31,445 nucleotides of DNA from Flavobacterium sp. (GCF_021151785.1 NZ_JAGKWP010000013.1:1-31445); one strand, 5' to 3'; counted from the first letter of the stretch, positions 1 through 8,685 are shown. The notes: generated by a model not told the origin, from the letters alone. Translations and numbers: made by a program.

Positions 1-51
1 TAAAATAGCTAATTGGTAAATAGATTTTTTCATTTTTTATAATTGTTTAAT

Positions 52-279
52 TTATTCTACATAACGCTCCATTTCCCTGTCATAGAACTCTCCGGCTAAC
101 GTAATTAAATGCTCCATTTCAGACTCTATTTCTCTTTCATCTTCTTCTTCTAATTCTTCCAAAAATTCCACTGAATCATCTTTAAGATTAATCACAAATC
201 GAGGATAATCCAAATGAACAATAAAAATATCATCTGGAAAATCGGTATTATCACCAAGTAAAAATTTAGGTAACTCCAT
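52..279 (-). CDS. Small acidic conserved hypothetical protein
   Basis: A 75-residue protein with no signal peptide or membrane segment. It is very acidic: the middle (about residues 38-54) is almost continuous Glu/Asp and probably forms a charged helix. I do not recognise a named family, and no function is claimed. It starts 34 bp after the stop of the upstream MATE transporter gene on the same strand, with no terminator visible in that gap, so the two may be cotranscribed. The base composition matches its neighbours and the frame is open from ATG to TAA, so it is probably a real gene rather than a chance frame. Confidence 0.7.
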   Translation of the reverse strand: MELPKFLLGDNTDFPDDIFIVHLDYPRFVINLKDDSVEFLEELEEEDEREIESEMEHLITLAGEFYDREMERYVE

Positions 280-313
280 AATTATTTATTTTATTATTGG
301 GGTGTAAGATACA

Positions 314-1672
314 TTATAATCTTTTTCTCAACAAATATTTAAAGCGCAAATATAATAAAATAGCCGCCGCCGCTAATCCAGCTAACAAACCAATCCAAAT
401 TCCAACGGCTTTCAAAGAGGTAAATAGCCCTAAATAAATTGAAACAGGAAAGCCAATTACCCAATATGCAATAAAAGTAATAACCGCTGGAATTCGCACA
501 TCTTGCATACCTCGCAAGGCACCTAAAACAACAACTTGCATTCCATCAAATAATTGAAAAAAGGCTGCTACAATCAATAATTTTGAAGCAATAGTAATAA
601 CTTCAATAGTATCCTTTACTTGTTGCCCAAGTTCTACATTCACAAATTGCTTGGGTAAAAACTCATTGAATACTAAAAATATTGCTGCAAAAATTAGCTC
701 AATAATAATTGCCATTAAGAAAATTGAATGAGCTACAACATTTAATTTAGGATAGTCATCCAATCCTTTTTGATTAGCAACTCGCACCATTGCTGTTACA
801 CTTAACCCCATAGCAAACATAAAGGTCAATGAGGCTAAACTCAACGCGATTTGATTAGCTGCTTGACTTGTTGTACCAATCATCCCTGACAACCAAATTG
901 CCCCAGTAAACAAAGCCACTTCAAAAAACATTTGCATAGAAGAAGGAATACCCAACTCAATAATTTTATTTGCCATCTTTTTTTCAAATGATTGCCAACC
1001 AAAAGCTTTAAAATAGGGCTTAAATTTTTCTTTTTTACTTAAAATATAATGCATATACAACACCATGAATATACGCGCTACCAATGTCCCAACAGCAGAA
1101 CCAACAATACCTAATTTTGGAAAGCCAAATAATCCGAAAACTAAGACTATATTCAAAACTATATTTATGATATTCCCAATGATTGTTGCATACATGGAAT
1201 AGCTAGTTTCACTCATTCCATCTGCAAATTGCTTATAGGCCTGAAAAACCACTAAGGGAACTAAAGAAAAACCAACGATATCTAAAAATGGACGTGCCAG
1301 TTTTACTACGTCTGCAGGCTGATTCATATATGCCAAAAGAGGTTTAGCGATAAAAAGAAACAAAAACAAAGCAAACCCTAACAAGGTACATAAAATCAAT
1401 CCGTTTTGAAATGCCGTTCTACCTTTTTCTATGTCTTTTTGAGCGTCATATTCTGCAATGATTGGTGTAATTGCGGTTGAAAAACCAATACCAAATGACA
1501 TACCTATAAAAATAAAACTATTCCCAAGGGAAACCGCAGCTAATTCTGCAGATCCCAATTGACCTACTATAACATTATCAACTACACTAACTAAGGTATG
1601 CCCTACCATACCTGCAATAACAGGCAAGGCCAATTTAAAATTATATCGAAATTCTTTAAAATACTTATTCAT
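314..1672 (-). CDS. MATE family multidrug/cation antiporter
   Basis: A 452-residue polytopic inner-membrane protein with about 12 hydrophobic segments arranged as two MatE repeats. It belongs to the NorM/DinF-type multidrug and toxic compound extrusion family, which expels cationic compounds in exchange for Na+ or H+. The first repeat carries the typical motif VDNVIVGQLG (about residues 30-39). An in-frame ATG lies 7 codons further upstream at 1693, but that start would fall inside the hisS terminator hairpin (1687-1719). The ATG at 1672, giving the usual MNKYFKEF beginning, is therefore preferred. The substrate cannot be told from sequence. Confidence 0.9.
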   Translation of the reverse strand: MNKYFKEFRYNFKLALPVIAGMVGHTLVSVVDNVIVGQLGSAELAAVSLGNSFIFIGMSFGIGFSTAITPIIAEYDAQKDIEKGRTAFQNGLILCTLLGFALFLFLFIAKPLLAYMNQPADVVKLARPFLDIVGFSLVPLVVFQAYKQFADGMSETSYSMYATIIGNIINIVLNIVLVFGLFGFPKLGIVGSAVGTLVARIFMVLYMHYILSKKEKFKPYFKAFGWQSFEKKMANKIIELGIPSSMQMFFEVALFTGAIWLSGMIGTTSQAANQIALSLASLTFMFAMGLSVTAMVRVANQKGLDDYPKLNVVAHSIFLMAIIIELIFAAIFLVFNEFLPKQFVNVELGQQVKDTIEVITIASKLLIVAAFFQLFDGMQVVVLGALRGMQDVRIPAVITFIAYWVIGFPVSIYLGLFTSLKAVGIWIGLLAGLAAAAILLYLRFKYLLRKRL

Positions 1673-1679
1673 AATACTA

Positions 1680-1719
1680 TAAAAAAAACACATAGACCGA
1701 AATAATCAGCCTATGTGTT
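1680..1719 (-). terminator. Rho-independent terminator of hisS
   Basis: Arms AACACATAG (1687-1695) and CTATGTGTT (1711-1719) form a perfect 9-bp stem around a 15-nt loop. Read on the minus strand, the stem is followed by a run of T (complement of the A run at 1681-1688). It lies about 20 bp past the hisS stop. Confidence 0.75.
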
Positions 1720-1738
1720 GATTATTAATACTTTTTAT

Positions 1739-3109
1739 TTATTGTAATGCCGCTGTTAAAGCTGCTAAGTGAACAATTTGTTCTTCTCTAGTAAGATTGT
1801 TTTTTAATTTAAAAGTACGATTTACCATCTCTTCAGCTCCAACAAAAATAACAAACGGAATGCCTTTCTTTTCTGCATATTTAAATTGTTTATCTAATTT
1901 TGCTTTATCTGGAAACAATTCCACTCGAACACCCGCTGCTCTCAATTGTGCCATAGCTTGCATAGCATACAATGCTTCTTCATCACCGAAATTAATAAAT
2001 AAGGCTTGTGGCTTTGTGGTAACGGTTTCAGGGAATAATCCAAGTTCCTCTATGACAAGATAAATCCGATCTAAGCCAAAAGAAATACCTACACCGCTCA
2101 TGTTTTTCAACCCGAAAATACCCGTCAAATCATCATATCTTCCACCTCCTCCAATAGAACCCATGGCTACTCCAGCAGGTGCAGCTACTTCAAAAATAGC
2201 ACCCGTATAATAATTTAATCCACGAGCTAGCGTAACATCTAAATCAAAATTTGCTGATTGCAATCCTAATGTATCAATGGCATTACAAATAAACTGTAAC
2301 TCCTTCACTCCTTTTGTACCTTCTTCAGAAGACATTAATAAAACTGCTAATTGCGCTATTTTTTCAGTAATTGTTCCAGTAAAATTAAACAAAGGTTGCA
2401 CTTTTTCTATAGCTTCAGAGGTAATTCCTTTTTCAAACATTTCCTTTTTCACACCCTCCTCGCCTATTTTATCTAATTTATCTAAGGCGACAGTAAAATC
2501 AATCAATTTATCTGATGCTCCAATGACTTCAGCTATACCTGATAAGATTTTTCTATTATTGATTTTAATCGTTACCCCTTTTAAACCCAATTGGGTAAAA
2601 ACAGTATCGTATAATTGTACTAATTCCACTTCTTGCCAAAGCGAATTACTTCCCACCACATCTGCATCACATTGATAAAACTCTCTAAAACGTCCCTTTT
2701 GAGGACGATCGGCACGCCAAACAGGTTGGATTTGATAACGCTTAAACGGAAATTCCAATTCATTTTGATGTTGCACCACATATCGAGCAAAAGGTACTGT
2801 TAAGTCATAACGCAACGCTTTTTCAGAAATCTTAGGTGTTAGCTTTTTAACACTCTTTTCTAGCAAAATTTGTTCATCAACTTTGTCTAAATAATCTCCT
2901 GAATTTAAAATTTTAAAAATTAAACGATCGCCCTCCTCACCATACTTACCCATTAAGGTTTCTGAATTTTCAAACGTTGGTGTTTCAATAGGTTGAAAAC
3001 CAAATTTTTCAAAATTCGATTTTATAATTGAAAAAATATAATTTCGTTTCGCCACTTCTGCCGACGAAAAATCACGGGTTCCTTTAGGTATACTTGGTTT
3101 TTGAGCCAT
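1739..3109 (-). CDS. hisS: Histidyl-tRNA synthetase
   Basis: Class II aminoacyl-tRNA synthetase that charges tRNA-His with histidine in the cytoplasm; 456 residues from the chosen start. Visible motifs are the KGTRDF start region, RYDLTVPFARY (about residues 100-110), class II motif 2 around RADRPQKGRFREFYQCD (about 132-148), the histidine-specific loop LARGLNYYTG (294-303) and motif 3 region GGGGRYDDL (320-328). A HGTP-type anticodon-binding domain fills the last 90 residues. The frame stays open to 3160, but that start would overlap the probable -7 element (3158-3165). MAQKPSIPKGTRDF at 3109 is the family-like start. A terminator follows the gene. Confidence 0.97.
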   Translation of the reverse strand: MAQKPSIPKGTRDFSSAEVAKRNYIFSIIKSNFEKFGFQPIETPTFENSETLMGKYGEEGDRLIFKILNSGDYLDKVDEQILLEKSVKKLTPKISEKALRYDLTVPFARYVVQHQNELEFPFKRYQIQPVWRADRPQKGRFREFYQCDADVVGSNSLWQEVELVQLYDTVFTQLGLKGVTIKINNRKILSGIAEVIGASDKLIDFTVALDKLDKIGEEGVKKEMFEKGITSEAIEKVQPLFNFTGTITEKIAQLAVLLMSSEEGTKGVKELQFICNAIDTLGLQSANFDLDVTLARGLNYYTGAIFEVAAPAGVAMGSIGGGGRYDDLTGIFGLKNMSGVGISFGLDRIYLVIEELGLFPETVTTKPQALFINFGDEEALYAMQAMAQLRAAGVRVELFPDKAKLDKQFKYAEKKGIPFVIFVGAEEMVNRTFKLKNNLTREEQIVHLAALTAALQ

Positions 3110-3157
3110 AAAACAATAGGTCAATGAGGCAATTTGCCAGTTATGAATTTTAAAATG

Positions 3158-3188
3158 CAAATATCATATATTTCAATGACAATGACAA
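3158..3188 (-). promoter_or_regulatory. Probable hisS promoter (-33 TTG / -7 box)
   Basis: On the minus strand, TTG (3186-3188) is followed after 20 nt by GATATTTG (3158-3165), a 7/8 match to the Bacteroidota -7 consensus TAnnTTTG. The implied transcript start leaves a leader of about 40 nt before the hisS ATG at 3109. This is the only candidate promoter in the window where I found both elements at a plausible spacing. Confidence 0.5.
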
Positions 3189-3288
3189 AAATCAATTGCA
3201 AATCAAGTTTTATATATTCCTTTTAATTATCTTCAATCATTTTACACAAAAGTTGTAACAAAAAGTTCAAGTGTACTACAAATAAGGT

Positions 3289-4530
3289 ATGATTGGATTA
3301 TTCAAAGAAAATACAAAAATCGCTTTAAGTTCTATTCGCACACAGCTGTTAAGAACTGTTTTAACCGTGATCATTATTGCTATTGGAATTATGGCTTTAG
3401 TGGGTATTTTAACTGTTGTATCTGCACTGGACAACACTTTATTGAAAAATTTTGCATCAATGGGTTCCAATACTTTTTCAATAAGTCAATACGACTTCTC
3501 TTCTCAAATTAACCGAAATAATACAAATGAGAAAGTAAATCCAATCATCAGTTATCCTCAAGCCAAAGAGTTTCAAAAAAAATACGACTTTCCATTCACA
3601 ACAACTTCTGTATCCTTCACTGCCGTTTCGAATGCAGAAGTAAAATATGAAAACAAAAAAACAGATCCTGAAATTTCCGTATTGGGAATTGACGACAATT
3701 ACATTCCCAATAAAGGACTCGAATTAAGTAAAGGTAGAAATCTTAATTCTTTTGATGTAGCCAACAACAATTATGTTTGTGTCGTAGGATCCAATTTTGA
3801 AAAAGGACTATTTGATGGCGTTAATCCAATTGACAAAACCATTTCTATTCGAGGAGCTAAGTTTAGAGTTATTGGTCTATTAAAAGAAAAAGGAGCCACT
3901 TTTGGCAACAATCAAGACTTGAGAGTTATGATTCCAGCTCAAATTGCTCGTTCAATATTTTCTGCACCTAATATTAACTATGACATTGACGTAAAAATCA
4001 ATAACGAAGCATTGTTAAATGAAGCGGTTGACCAAGCTACTTTAACCATGCGAAAAGTTCGCCGATTAAATCCTATTGAAGAAGAAAACTTCGGCATTAA
4101 ACGTAGTGATGACTTGATTCAACGCATCATGGAAAATACTAAAACATTAAGTATAGCGGCTTGGGTTATTGGAATTATAACGATATTTGGTTCGTCAATA
4201 GCATTAATGAATATTATGCTTGTTTCTGTTTCTGAACGCACCAGAGAAATTGGAATTAGAAAATCGTTAGGTGCAAAAAGAAGTACAATTGCATGGCAGT
4301 TTTTCACAGAAACATTTGTCATTAGTCAACTAGGAGGTTTTCTTGGAATTCTATTAGGAATTTTATTAGGTTCTGGTATTGCAATTGCAATTGGATTCTC
4401 CTTTACCGTGCCTTGGATGGCAATGACTGCGGCCTTTATTACAACACTAGTTGTTACTATTTTTTCTGGATTGTATCCTGCTATAAAAGCTTCAAAACTG
4501 GACCCCGTTGAAGCCTTGCGTTATGAGTAA
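3289..4530 (+). CDS. MacB-like ABC transporter permease (FtsX fold)
   Basis: A 413-residue inner-membrane permease of the MacB/FtsX type. One hydrophobic helix lies near the N-terminus (about residues 18-45), followed by a large extracytoplasmic MacB-PCD-like domain (about 50-270). The C-terminal FtsX domain has three membrane segments. The conserved coupling segment around SVSERTREIGIRKSLGAK, after the second helix, is diagnostic of the family. The C-terminal DPVEALRYE ending is also typical. Such permeases work with a separate LolD/MacB-like ATPase and usually move lipoproteins, peptides or drugs, or act in envelope stress. No ATPase or membrane-fusion protein gene is adjacent, so the partner must be elsewhere. 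Substrate unknown. Confidence 0.9.
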   Translation: MIGLFKENTKIALSSIRTQLLRTVLTVIIIAIGIMALVGILTVVSALDNTLLKNFASMGSNTFSISQYDFSSQINRNNTNEKVNPIISYPQAKEFQKKYDFPFTTTSVSFTAVSNAEVKYENKKTDPEISVLGIDDNYIPNKGLELSKGRNLNSFDVANNNYVCVVGSNFEKGLFDGVNPIDKTISIRGAKFRVIGLLKEKGATFGNNQDLRVMIPAQIARSIFSAPNINYDIDVKINNEALLNEAVDQATLTMRKVRRLNPIEEENFGIKRSDDLIQRIMENTKTLSIAAWVIGIITIFGSSIALMNIMLVSVSERTREIGIRKSLGAKRSTIAWQFFTETFVISQLGGFLGILLGILLGSGIAIAIGFSFTVPWMAMTAAFITTLVVTIFSGLYPAIKASKLDPVEALRYE

Positions 4531-4545
4531 GTACTATTTAGGTAT

Positions 4546-5430
4546 TTATTGTATTGAACAGCGAATCATTCGGTCATTTCCAGCAAAATCTTTTCGAAGC
4601 TCAATGGTATGAAAACCTAAATTGCGTAATAATGCTATTGTTTCTGGACCTAAATACTGATTTATTTCAAAAAATAGACACCCTCCTGGTTTAAGCAGTT
4701 GCAATGCTAGCTTTGCAATTACCCTATAAAAAAGTAAAGCATCATTGTCTTCGACAAAAAGAGCTAAATGTGGCTCATAATCTAATACATTTTTTTTAAT
4801 TTCTACCTTTTCCAAATGACGTACATAAGGAGGATTGGACACAATTACATCAAAAAGTGTATCAGCCATGAAAGAATCTTTAAAGTATTCTAAAATACCT
4901 ACATCTAGAATATCTACTTGCAAAAAATCTACAACTACGTGATTTTCTATAGCATTTTTACGTGCAGTTGCTAGAGCTAAATCAGATACATCAACGGCAT
5001 AAACTTTAGCTTTTGGTAAATTTGCTTTTAAACTTATGGGAATACACCCCGAACCTGTGCCTACATCCAAAATTGTACACGTTTGACTTTCAATATTTCT
5101 TGTTTGACTTTCAATAATCCATTCAACCAATTCTTCTGTTTCAGGTCGAGGAATTAAAGTTGCCTGATTCACTTCCAGTCTTAATCCATAAAACCAAGCT
5201 TCTCCAGTAATATACTGTATAGGTTTTTCATTTTTTAAGTCGATAAGAATAGAATTCCAACGTTCCATCTCATGTAAGGAAATTTCAAATTCAGGCTGAA
5301 GCGAGACATCAATTCGCTTTAAACCATACAAATAGGATGTAAGTATATAAAAAATAGAATCCAATTCAGCGGGTTCGTAAATTCCTTCTAGTATTGAAAA
5401 AAAATAGTTCTTTAACTCTTTTATTTGCAT
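4546..5430 (-). CDS. prmC: Peptide chain release factor N5-glutamine methyltransferase
   Basis: A 294-residue HemK/PrmC protein. It methylates the glutamine of the GGQ motif in release factors RF1/RF2 using S-adenosylmethionine. An N-terminal helical domain (about 1-80) precedes a Rossmann-fold methyltransferase domain with LDVGTGSGCI (121-130, SAM-binding motif I) and NPPYV (199-203, catalytic motif IV). RPETEELVEW (95-104) is also typical. Just before motif I the protein carries a short repeat, IESQTRN-IESQT (106-117), encoded by an imperfect 21-bp DNA duplication. The reading frame is intact. The gene lies 1 bp after a GNAT gene on the same strand, so the two are probably cotranscribed; it converges with the permease 15 bp away. 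Confidence 0.95.
   Translation of the reverse strand: MQIKELKNYFFSILEGIYEPAELDSIFYILTSYLYGLKRIDVSLQPEFEISLHEMERWNSILIDLKNEKPIQYITGEAWFYGLRLEVNQATLIPRPETEELVEWIIESQTRNIESQTCTILDVGTGSGCIPISLKANLPKAKVYAVDVSDLALATARKNAIENHVVVDFLQVDILDVGILEYFKDSFMADTLFDVIVSNPPYVRHLEKVEIKKNVLDYEPHLALFVEDNDALLFYRVIAKLALQLLKPGGCLFFEINQYLGPETIALLRNLGFHTIELRKDFAGNDRMIRCSIQ
5081..5116. repeat. 21-bp-period tandem duplication inside prmC
   Basis: GTTTGACTTTCAATA occurs at 5081-5095 and again at 5102-5116, offset 21 bp, so the duplication keeps the prmC frame and adds 7 residues. The copies are identical over 15 bp. Confidence 0.85.
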
Positions 5431-5431
5431 A

Positions 5432-5917
5432 TTACACCAGTTTTTTCAACATAAAAACATCACAACTCCCATGACCCGTACTTCCTAGAGGAGAAGAAAT
5501 ATACTGAAAACCTGCTTTCAAATAGAGCTTTTGTGCCGCTTTCATAAAAGGAAGTGTCTCCAAATAACAAGCCTTAAATCCTACTTCTTGAGCAAAAGTT
5601 AAACACTGTTGAATCAAAATTTGAGCCATACCTTTACCACGAAGAGCAGGTGCAAAATACATTTTTTGTAATTCACACAAAGATGAATCCTCACCTGCCA
5701 AAGGAGCAATACCTGAACCTCCTAAAACTTCTCCATCAACTTCTACCACAAAATAAATTTCATTTGGACGAACATACACTTTAGACAATGTATCTAGTAT
5801 AGGATCTGCATAAGCTGTTCCTTCTTTTGGAGCGTCTAATTCATGGAAAATGGCACGAATGATTTTAGCCATAGCCGCATTATCTTTTGATTCAATTTTT
5901 CTTATTGTATAATTCAT
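5432..5917 (-). CDS. GNAT family N-acetyltransferase
   Basis: A 161-residue acetyl-CoA-dependent N-acetyltransferase of the GNAT fold. The acetyl-CoA pyrophosphate-binding motif A is visible as KMYFAPALRGKGMAQILIQQ (about residues 85-104). A C-terminal strand-helix region follows with AQKLYLKAGFQYI, typical of motif B. The substrate (small molecule, amino acid or protein terminus) cannot be deduced. It is the first gene of a probable two-gene unit with prmC. It diverges from ribD across a 37-bp gap. Confidence 0.85.
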   Translation of the reverse strand: MNYTIRKIESKDNAAMAKIIRAIFHELDAPKEGTAYADPILDTLSKVYVRPNEIYFVVEVDGEVLGGSGIAPLAGEDSSLCELQKMYFAPALRGKGMAQILIQQCLTFAQEVGFKACYLETLPFMKAAQKLYLKAGFQYISSPLGSTGHGSCDVFMLKKLV

Positions 5918-5942
5918 GAGATGAAATAAAGTGTAAAAGTAC

Positions 5943-5950
5943 TAATTTTG
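5943..5950 (+). promoter_or_regulatory. Bacteroidota -7 element for ribD
   Basis: TAATTTTG matches TAnnTTTG exactly and ends only 4 nt before the ribD ATG at 5955. Transcription would begin at or within a few bases of the start codon, so the mRNA is probably leaderless. No TTG is found at the usual -33 distance. A 7/8 match (TACTTTTA) on the other strand at 5934-5941 could serve the divergent GNAT gene. Confidence 0.5.
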
Positions 5951-5954
5951 TGAA

Positions 5955-6995
5955 ATGAACACACACGAATTTTACATGAATCGCTGCATTCAATTGGCTA
6001 AAAATGGCTTAGGGCAAACTTATCCTAATCCTTTAGTAGGAAGTGTAATCGTTCACCAAGGAAAAATAATTGGAGAAGGATGGCATAGAAAAGCTGGAGA
6101 ACCTCATGCAGAGGTACATGCAGTGGCATCAGTTAAAGACAAATCGTTACTAAAAGAAGCTACCATTTATGTAAGCTTAGAACCATGTAGCCATTATGGT
6201 AAAACACCACCTTGTTGTAATCTCATAATTGAAAATGAAATACCGCAGGTAGTAATTGGAACGATTGACCCTTTTTCTGAAGTAGCTGGCAAAGGGATCA
6301 AGCGTTTAGAAGAAGCTGGTAAAAAAGTGATAGTTGGTGTTTTGGAGTCCGAATGCAAGGAATTAAATCGAAGATTTTTCACTTTTCACACTCAAAAGCG
6401 ACCTTATATTATATTAAAATGGGCCGAAAGTAAAGATGGTTTCATAGCTCCTTTACAAAAAGACAAAAAAGAACCCGTTTGGCTAACTAATGTCTACTCA
6501 AGGCAATTAGTTCACAAGTGGCGTACGGAAGAACAAGCAATATTAGTGGGAACCAATACAGTTCTAGAGGACAATCCTACTCTAAACGCAAGAGACTGGA
6601 AAGGAAAAAATCCTATCAGAATTATTCTTGATAAAAACAATTCAATAGATGATACATATTTTGTAAAAAATCAAAAGCAGCCCACAATTATATTAACTGC
6701 AGGTAAAAAAAAGGATAATTCTGAAAATTGTATTTATGAAAATTGTATCTTTGATAGTGACACACTTTATGAAGTACTTAAAAAATTATATGATTATAAC
6801 ATACAATCCGTTATAATTGAAGGTGGTGCAAGAACCTTATCTTCATTTATTAATAAAGATTTGTGGGATGAAGCAAGAGTGTTTATTGGCAATTCATACC
6901 TAATAAATGGAATTAAATCACCTGATTTTCTATTTCAAAGTAAAACACAATCTCTGATTGAAAAAGATCAACTAAAAATTTACAGGAACATATGA
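5955..6995 (+). CDS. ribD: Riboflavin biosynthesis bifunctional deaminase/reductase
   Basis: A 346-residue protein carrying out two steps of riboflavin synthesis. The N-terminal cytidine-deaminase-like domain (about 1-145) deaminates the pyrimidine intermediate and shows the zinc motif HAEVHA (51-56) and PCSHYGKTPPC (77-87). The C-terminal RibD_C reductase domain (about 147-346) uses NADPH and resembles dihydrofolate reductase. It starts at PYIILKWAESKDGFI and contains EGGARTLSSF. TYPNPLVGSVIV (22-33) is the usual N-terminal signature, supporting this start. The gene overlaps the next ORF by 4 bp (ATGA), indicating translational coupling. The other riboflavin genes are not in the window. Confidence 0.96.
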   Translation: MNTHEFYMNRCIQLAKNGLGQTYPNPLVGSVIVHQGKIIGEGWHRKAGEPHAEVHAVASVKDKSLLKEATIYVSLEPCSHYGKTPPCCNLIIENEIPQVVIGTIDPFSEVAGKGIKRLEEAGKKVIVGVLESECKELNRRFFTFHTQKRPYIILKWAESKDGFIAPLQKDKKEPVWLTNVYSRQLVHKWRTEEQAILVGTNTVLEDNPTLNARDWKGKNPIRIILDKNNSIDDTYFVKNQKQPTIILTAGKKKDNSENCIYENCIFDSDTLYEVLKKLYDYNIQSVIIEGGARTLSSFINKDLWDEARVFIGNSYLINGIKSPDFLFQSKTQSLIEKDQLKIYRNI

Positions 6996-7588
6996 TTGAA
7001 GCTATTATTTTTGATTTTGGAGATGTATTCATCAACTTAGACCACGATGCCACCCCTAAGGCTCTAAAAGAGTTAGGACTTAAAGAATGGAATGAAGAAT
7101 TACATCAATTGAACCAAAAATATGAAATTGGTAAAATTGATGAATTTACTTTTATGACAGGTATTCAAAAATTCATTCCTAATGCTGAACTAGTTGATAT
7201 TCGATCTGCTTGGAATGCTATCCTTTTAGATTTCCCTCTAAAAAGACTAGAATTTTTACAAATGCTAAGTTCTAAATACAAACTTTTTTTACTTAGTAAT
7301 ACAGATGCCACACATATTGAAAAATTTGAACATCAATTGGGAATGTCTTTTGCTCGCGAATTTTATGGCTGCTTCGAAAAAGTATACTTTTCTTTTGAAT
7401 TTGGCTTTAGAAAACCCGATGAGAACGCTTTTAAGTTCGTTATAAATAATCATAATTTGATTCCTAAAAAAACCTTATTTGTAGATGACAAATTAGAGAA
7501 TATTGAAGCAGCCAAAAAACTAGAACTTCAGACTTGGCATTTACAAGTAGGAAAAGAAGAAGTGACCGATTTGTTTAATCGAATCTAA
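6992..7588 (+). CDS. HAD-superfamily hydrolase (YihX-like phosphatase)
   Basis: A 198-residue haloacid-dehalogenase-like phosphatase. HAD motif I is FDFGDV (nucleophile Asp8). The second acidic position holds Gly, as in YihX-like sugar-phosphate phosphatases, which typically carry FDLGNV. Motif II is LSNTD (101-105), motif III lysine lies in RKPD (140-143), and motif IV is FVDDKLEN (163-170). The region between motifs I and II is the helical C1 cap. The ATG overlaps the ribD stop, so the two genes are coupled. An inferred possibility is that it removes phosphate from a riboflavin-pathway intermediate, a step done by generic HAD phosphatases in other bacteria. The sequence alone cannot prove this. 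Confidence 0.88.
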   Translation: MIEAIIFDFGDVFINLDHDATPKALKELGLKEWNEELHQLNQKYEIGKIDEFTFMTGIQKFIPNAELVDIRSAWNAILLDFPLKRLEFLQMLSSKYKLFLLSNTDATHIEKFEHQLGMSFAREFYGCFEKVYFSFEFGFRKPDENAFKFVINNHNLIPKKTLFVDDKLENIEAAKKLELQTWHLQVGKEEVTDLFNRI

Positions 7589-7636
7589 TTTTTGAATATT
7601 TGTGCTTTAAACAACCGTTTTGAAAGATATATTCAA

Positions 7637-8245
7637 TTGAAAGACAATTACCATACCATAGAAAAGCCTGTAACAGATATCTTGTATAAAGAAAAAAACA
7701 GTAAATTTATTGGTTTTGCTTATCCTATTCAACACGAAGACGAAGTAAAACATCATCTAGAATCACTAAAAAAAGAGCACTTTTCTGCACGACATTGGTG
7801 TTATGCGTATCAATTAGGAACGGAAACTATACGCTTTAGAGCTAATGATGATGGAGAACCAAACAACAGTGCTGGCATGCCTATTTATGGCCAAATCCAA
7901 TCTTTCGACGTTACCAATATTTTAATTGTTATCGTTCGTTATTTTGGCGGAATTAAACTTGGTGTCGGCGGGCTAATTTCGGCCTATAAAACTGCTGCAC
8001 AAATGACCTTAGAGGAAGCCATTATTGTTGAGAAAACAATTGACAGCCATTTTTTATTAACATTTGATTACAAAAATATGAATAAAGTAATGCGAGTAAT
8101 TAAAGAAAAAAATATAGATATTATCAATCAAAAATTAGAATTAGATTGCCAAATTGAAATTGCCACACGAAAAAAAAATGCCGAACAGGTATTCGACATT
8201 TTCAATCATCTTTATGAAGTTACAATCCAAAGAATCGATTTATAA
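7637..8245 (+). CDS. IMPACT/YigZ family protein
   Basis: A 202-residue protein of the YigZ/IMPACT family (UPF0029 N-terminal domain plus DUF1949-like C-terminal domain). The core signature is clear: FSARHWCYAYQLG, RANDDGEPNNSAGMPI and RYFGGIKLGVGGL. The family is linked to translation regulation in eukaryotes; the bacterial role is not settled. The frame has no ATG near its beginning. TTG codons occur at 7592 and 7637; the later one gives MKDNYHTIEKP, which looks like normal family N-termini, so I chose it. The earlier TTG is 3 bp after the HAD stop and cannot be excluded. The 3' end overlaps the convergent thioesterase gene by 6 bp. Confidence 0.85.
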   Translation: MKDNYHTIEKPVTDILYKEKNSKFIGFAYPIQHEDEVKHHLESLKKEHFSARHWCYAYQLGTETIRFRANDDGEPNNSAGMPIYGQIQSFDVTNILIVIVRYFGGIKLGVGGLISAYKTAAQMTLEEAIIVEKTIDSHFLLTFDYKNMNKVMRVIKEKNIDIINQKLELDCQIEIATRKKNAEQVFDIFNHLYEVTIQRIDL

Positions 8246-8641
8246 ATCCATTAACTTTTCAGTTACATAGGTTGGTGGCACAATCGGTCTACCGGATTTC
8301 ATATCAACAAAGACTAACATAGAATAACCTGTTGTTAATAATTCCTCTTTTTCATTATAAATTTCATAATCAAATTCAATTTTAACCGAAGTTTGACTTT
8401 TAAAAATAGTTTTAACTGTTAATAAGTCATCATATCGAGCTGGCTTTTTATAATTCATTTGTAAAGACACTACAGGTAACATTACTCCATTCTCTTCCAT
8501 CCACTTATAAGAAATCCCTAAATTTCTTAACCATTCTACTCGTCCCATTTCAAAATATTGGGCATAATTTCCATGATACACCACACCCATTTGATCGGTC
8601 TCTGCATAACGAACTCTTACTTGAAATTGATACTCTTTCAT
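8240..8641 (-). CDS. Acyl-CoA thioesterase, hotdog fold (YbgC/4HBT type)
   Basis: A 133-residue single hotdog-domain thioesterase that hydrolyses an acyl-CoA or acyl-ACP thioester. The 4-hydroxybenzoyl-CoA-thioesterase active-site motif is visible at the N-terminus: RYAETDQMGVVYHGNYAQYF, with catalytic Asp16 and His23. The length matches the family. Its chain-length preference cannot be read from sequence. It is transcribed away from dnaA across the 269-bp intergenic region and converges on the YigZ gene with a 6-bp overlap. Confidence 0.9.
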   Translation of the reverse strand: MKEYQFQVRVRYAETDQMGVVYHGNYAQYFEMGRVEWLRNLGISYKWMEENGVMLPVVSLQMNYKKPARYDDLLTVKTIFKSQTSVKIEFDYEIYNEKEELLTTGYSMLVFVDMKSGRPIVPPTYVTEKLMDL

Positions 8642-8685
8642 TCCTAATTTTTTATTAACAATTATTTTACATTAAATTGATTTTC

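Noticed and set aside
1..51. AT-rich left edge
   Set aside because: No motif or gene end could be recognised in these 51 bases beyond the stop of the small acidic protein gene.
2277..2675. 132-codon plus-strand ORF
   Set aside because: Lies fully inside hisS on the opposite strand; low-complexity shadow frame.
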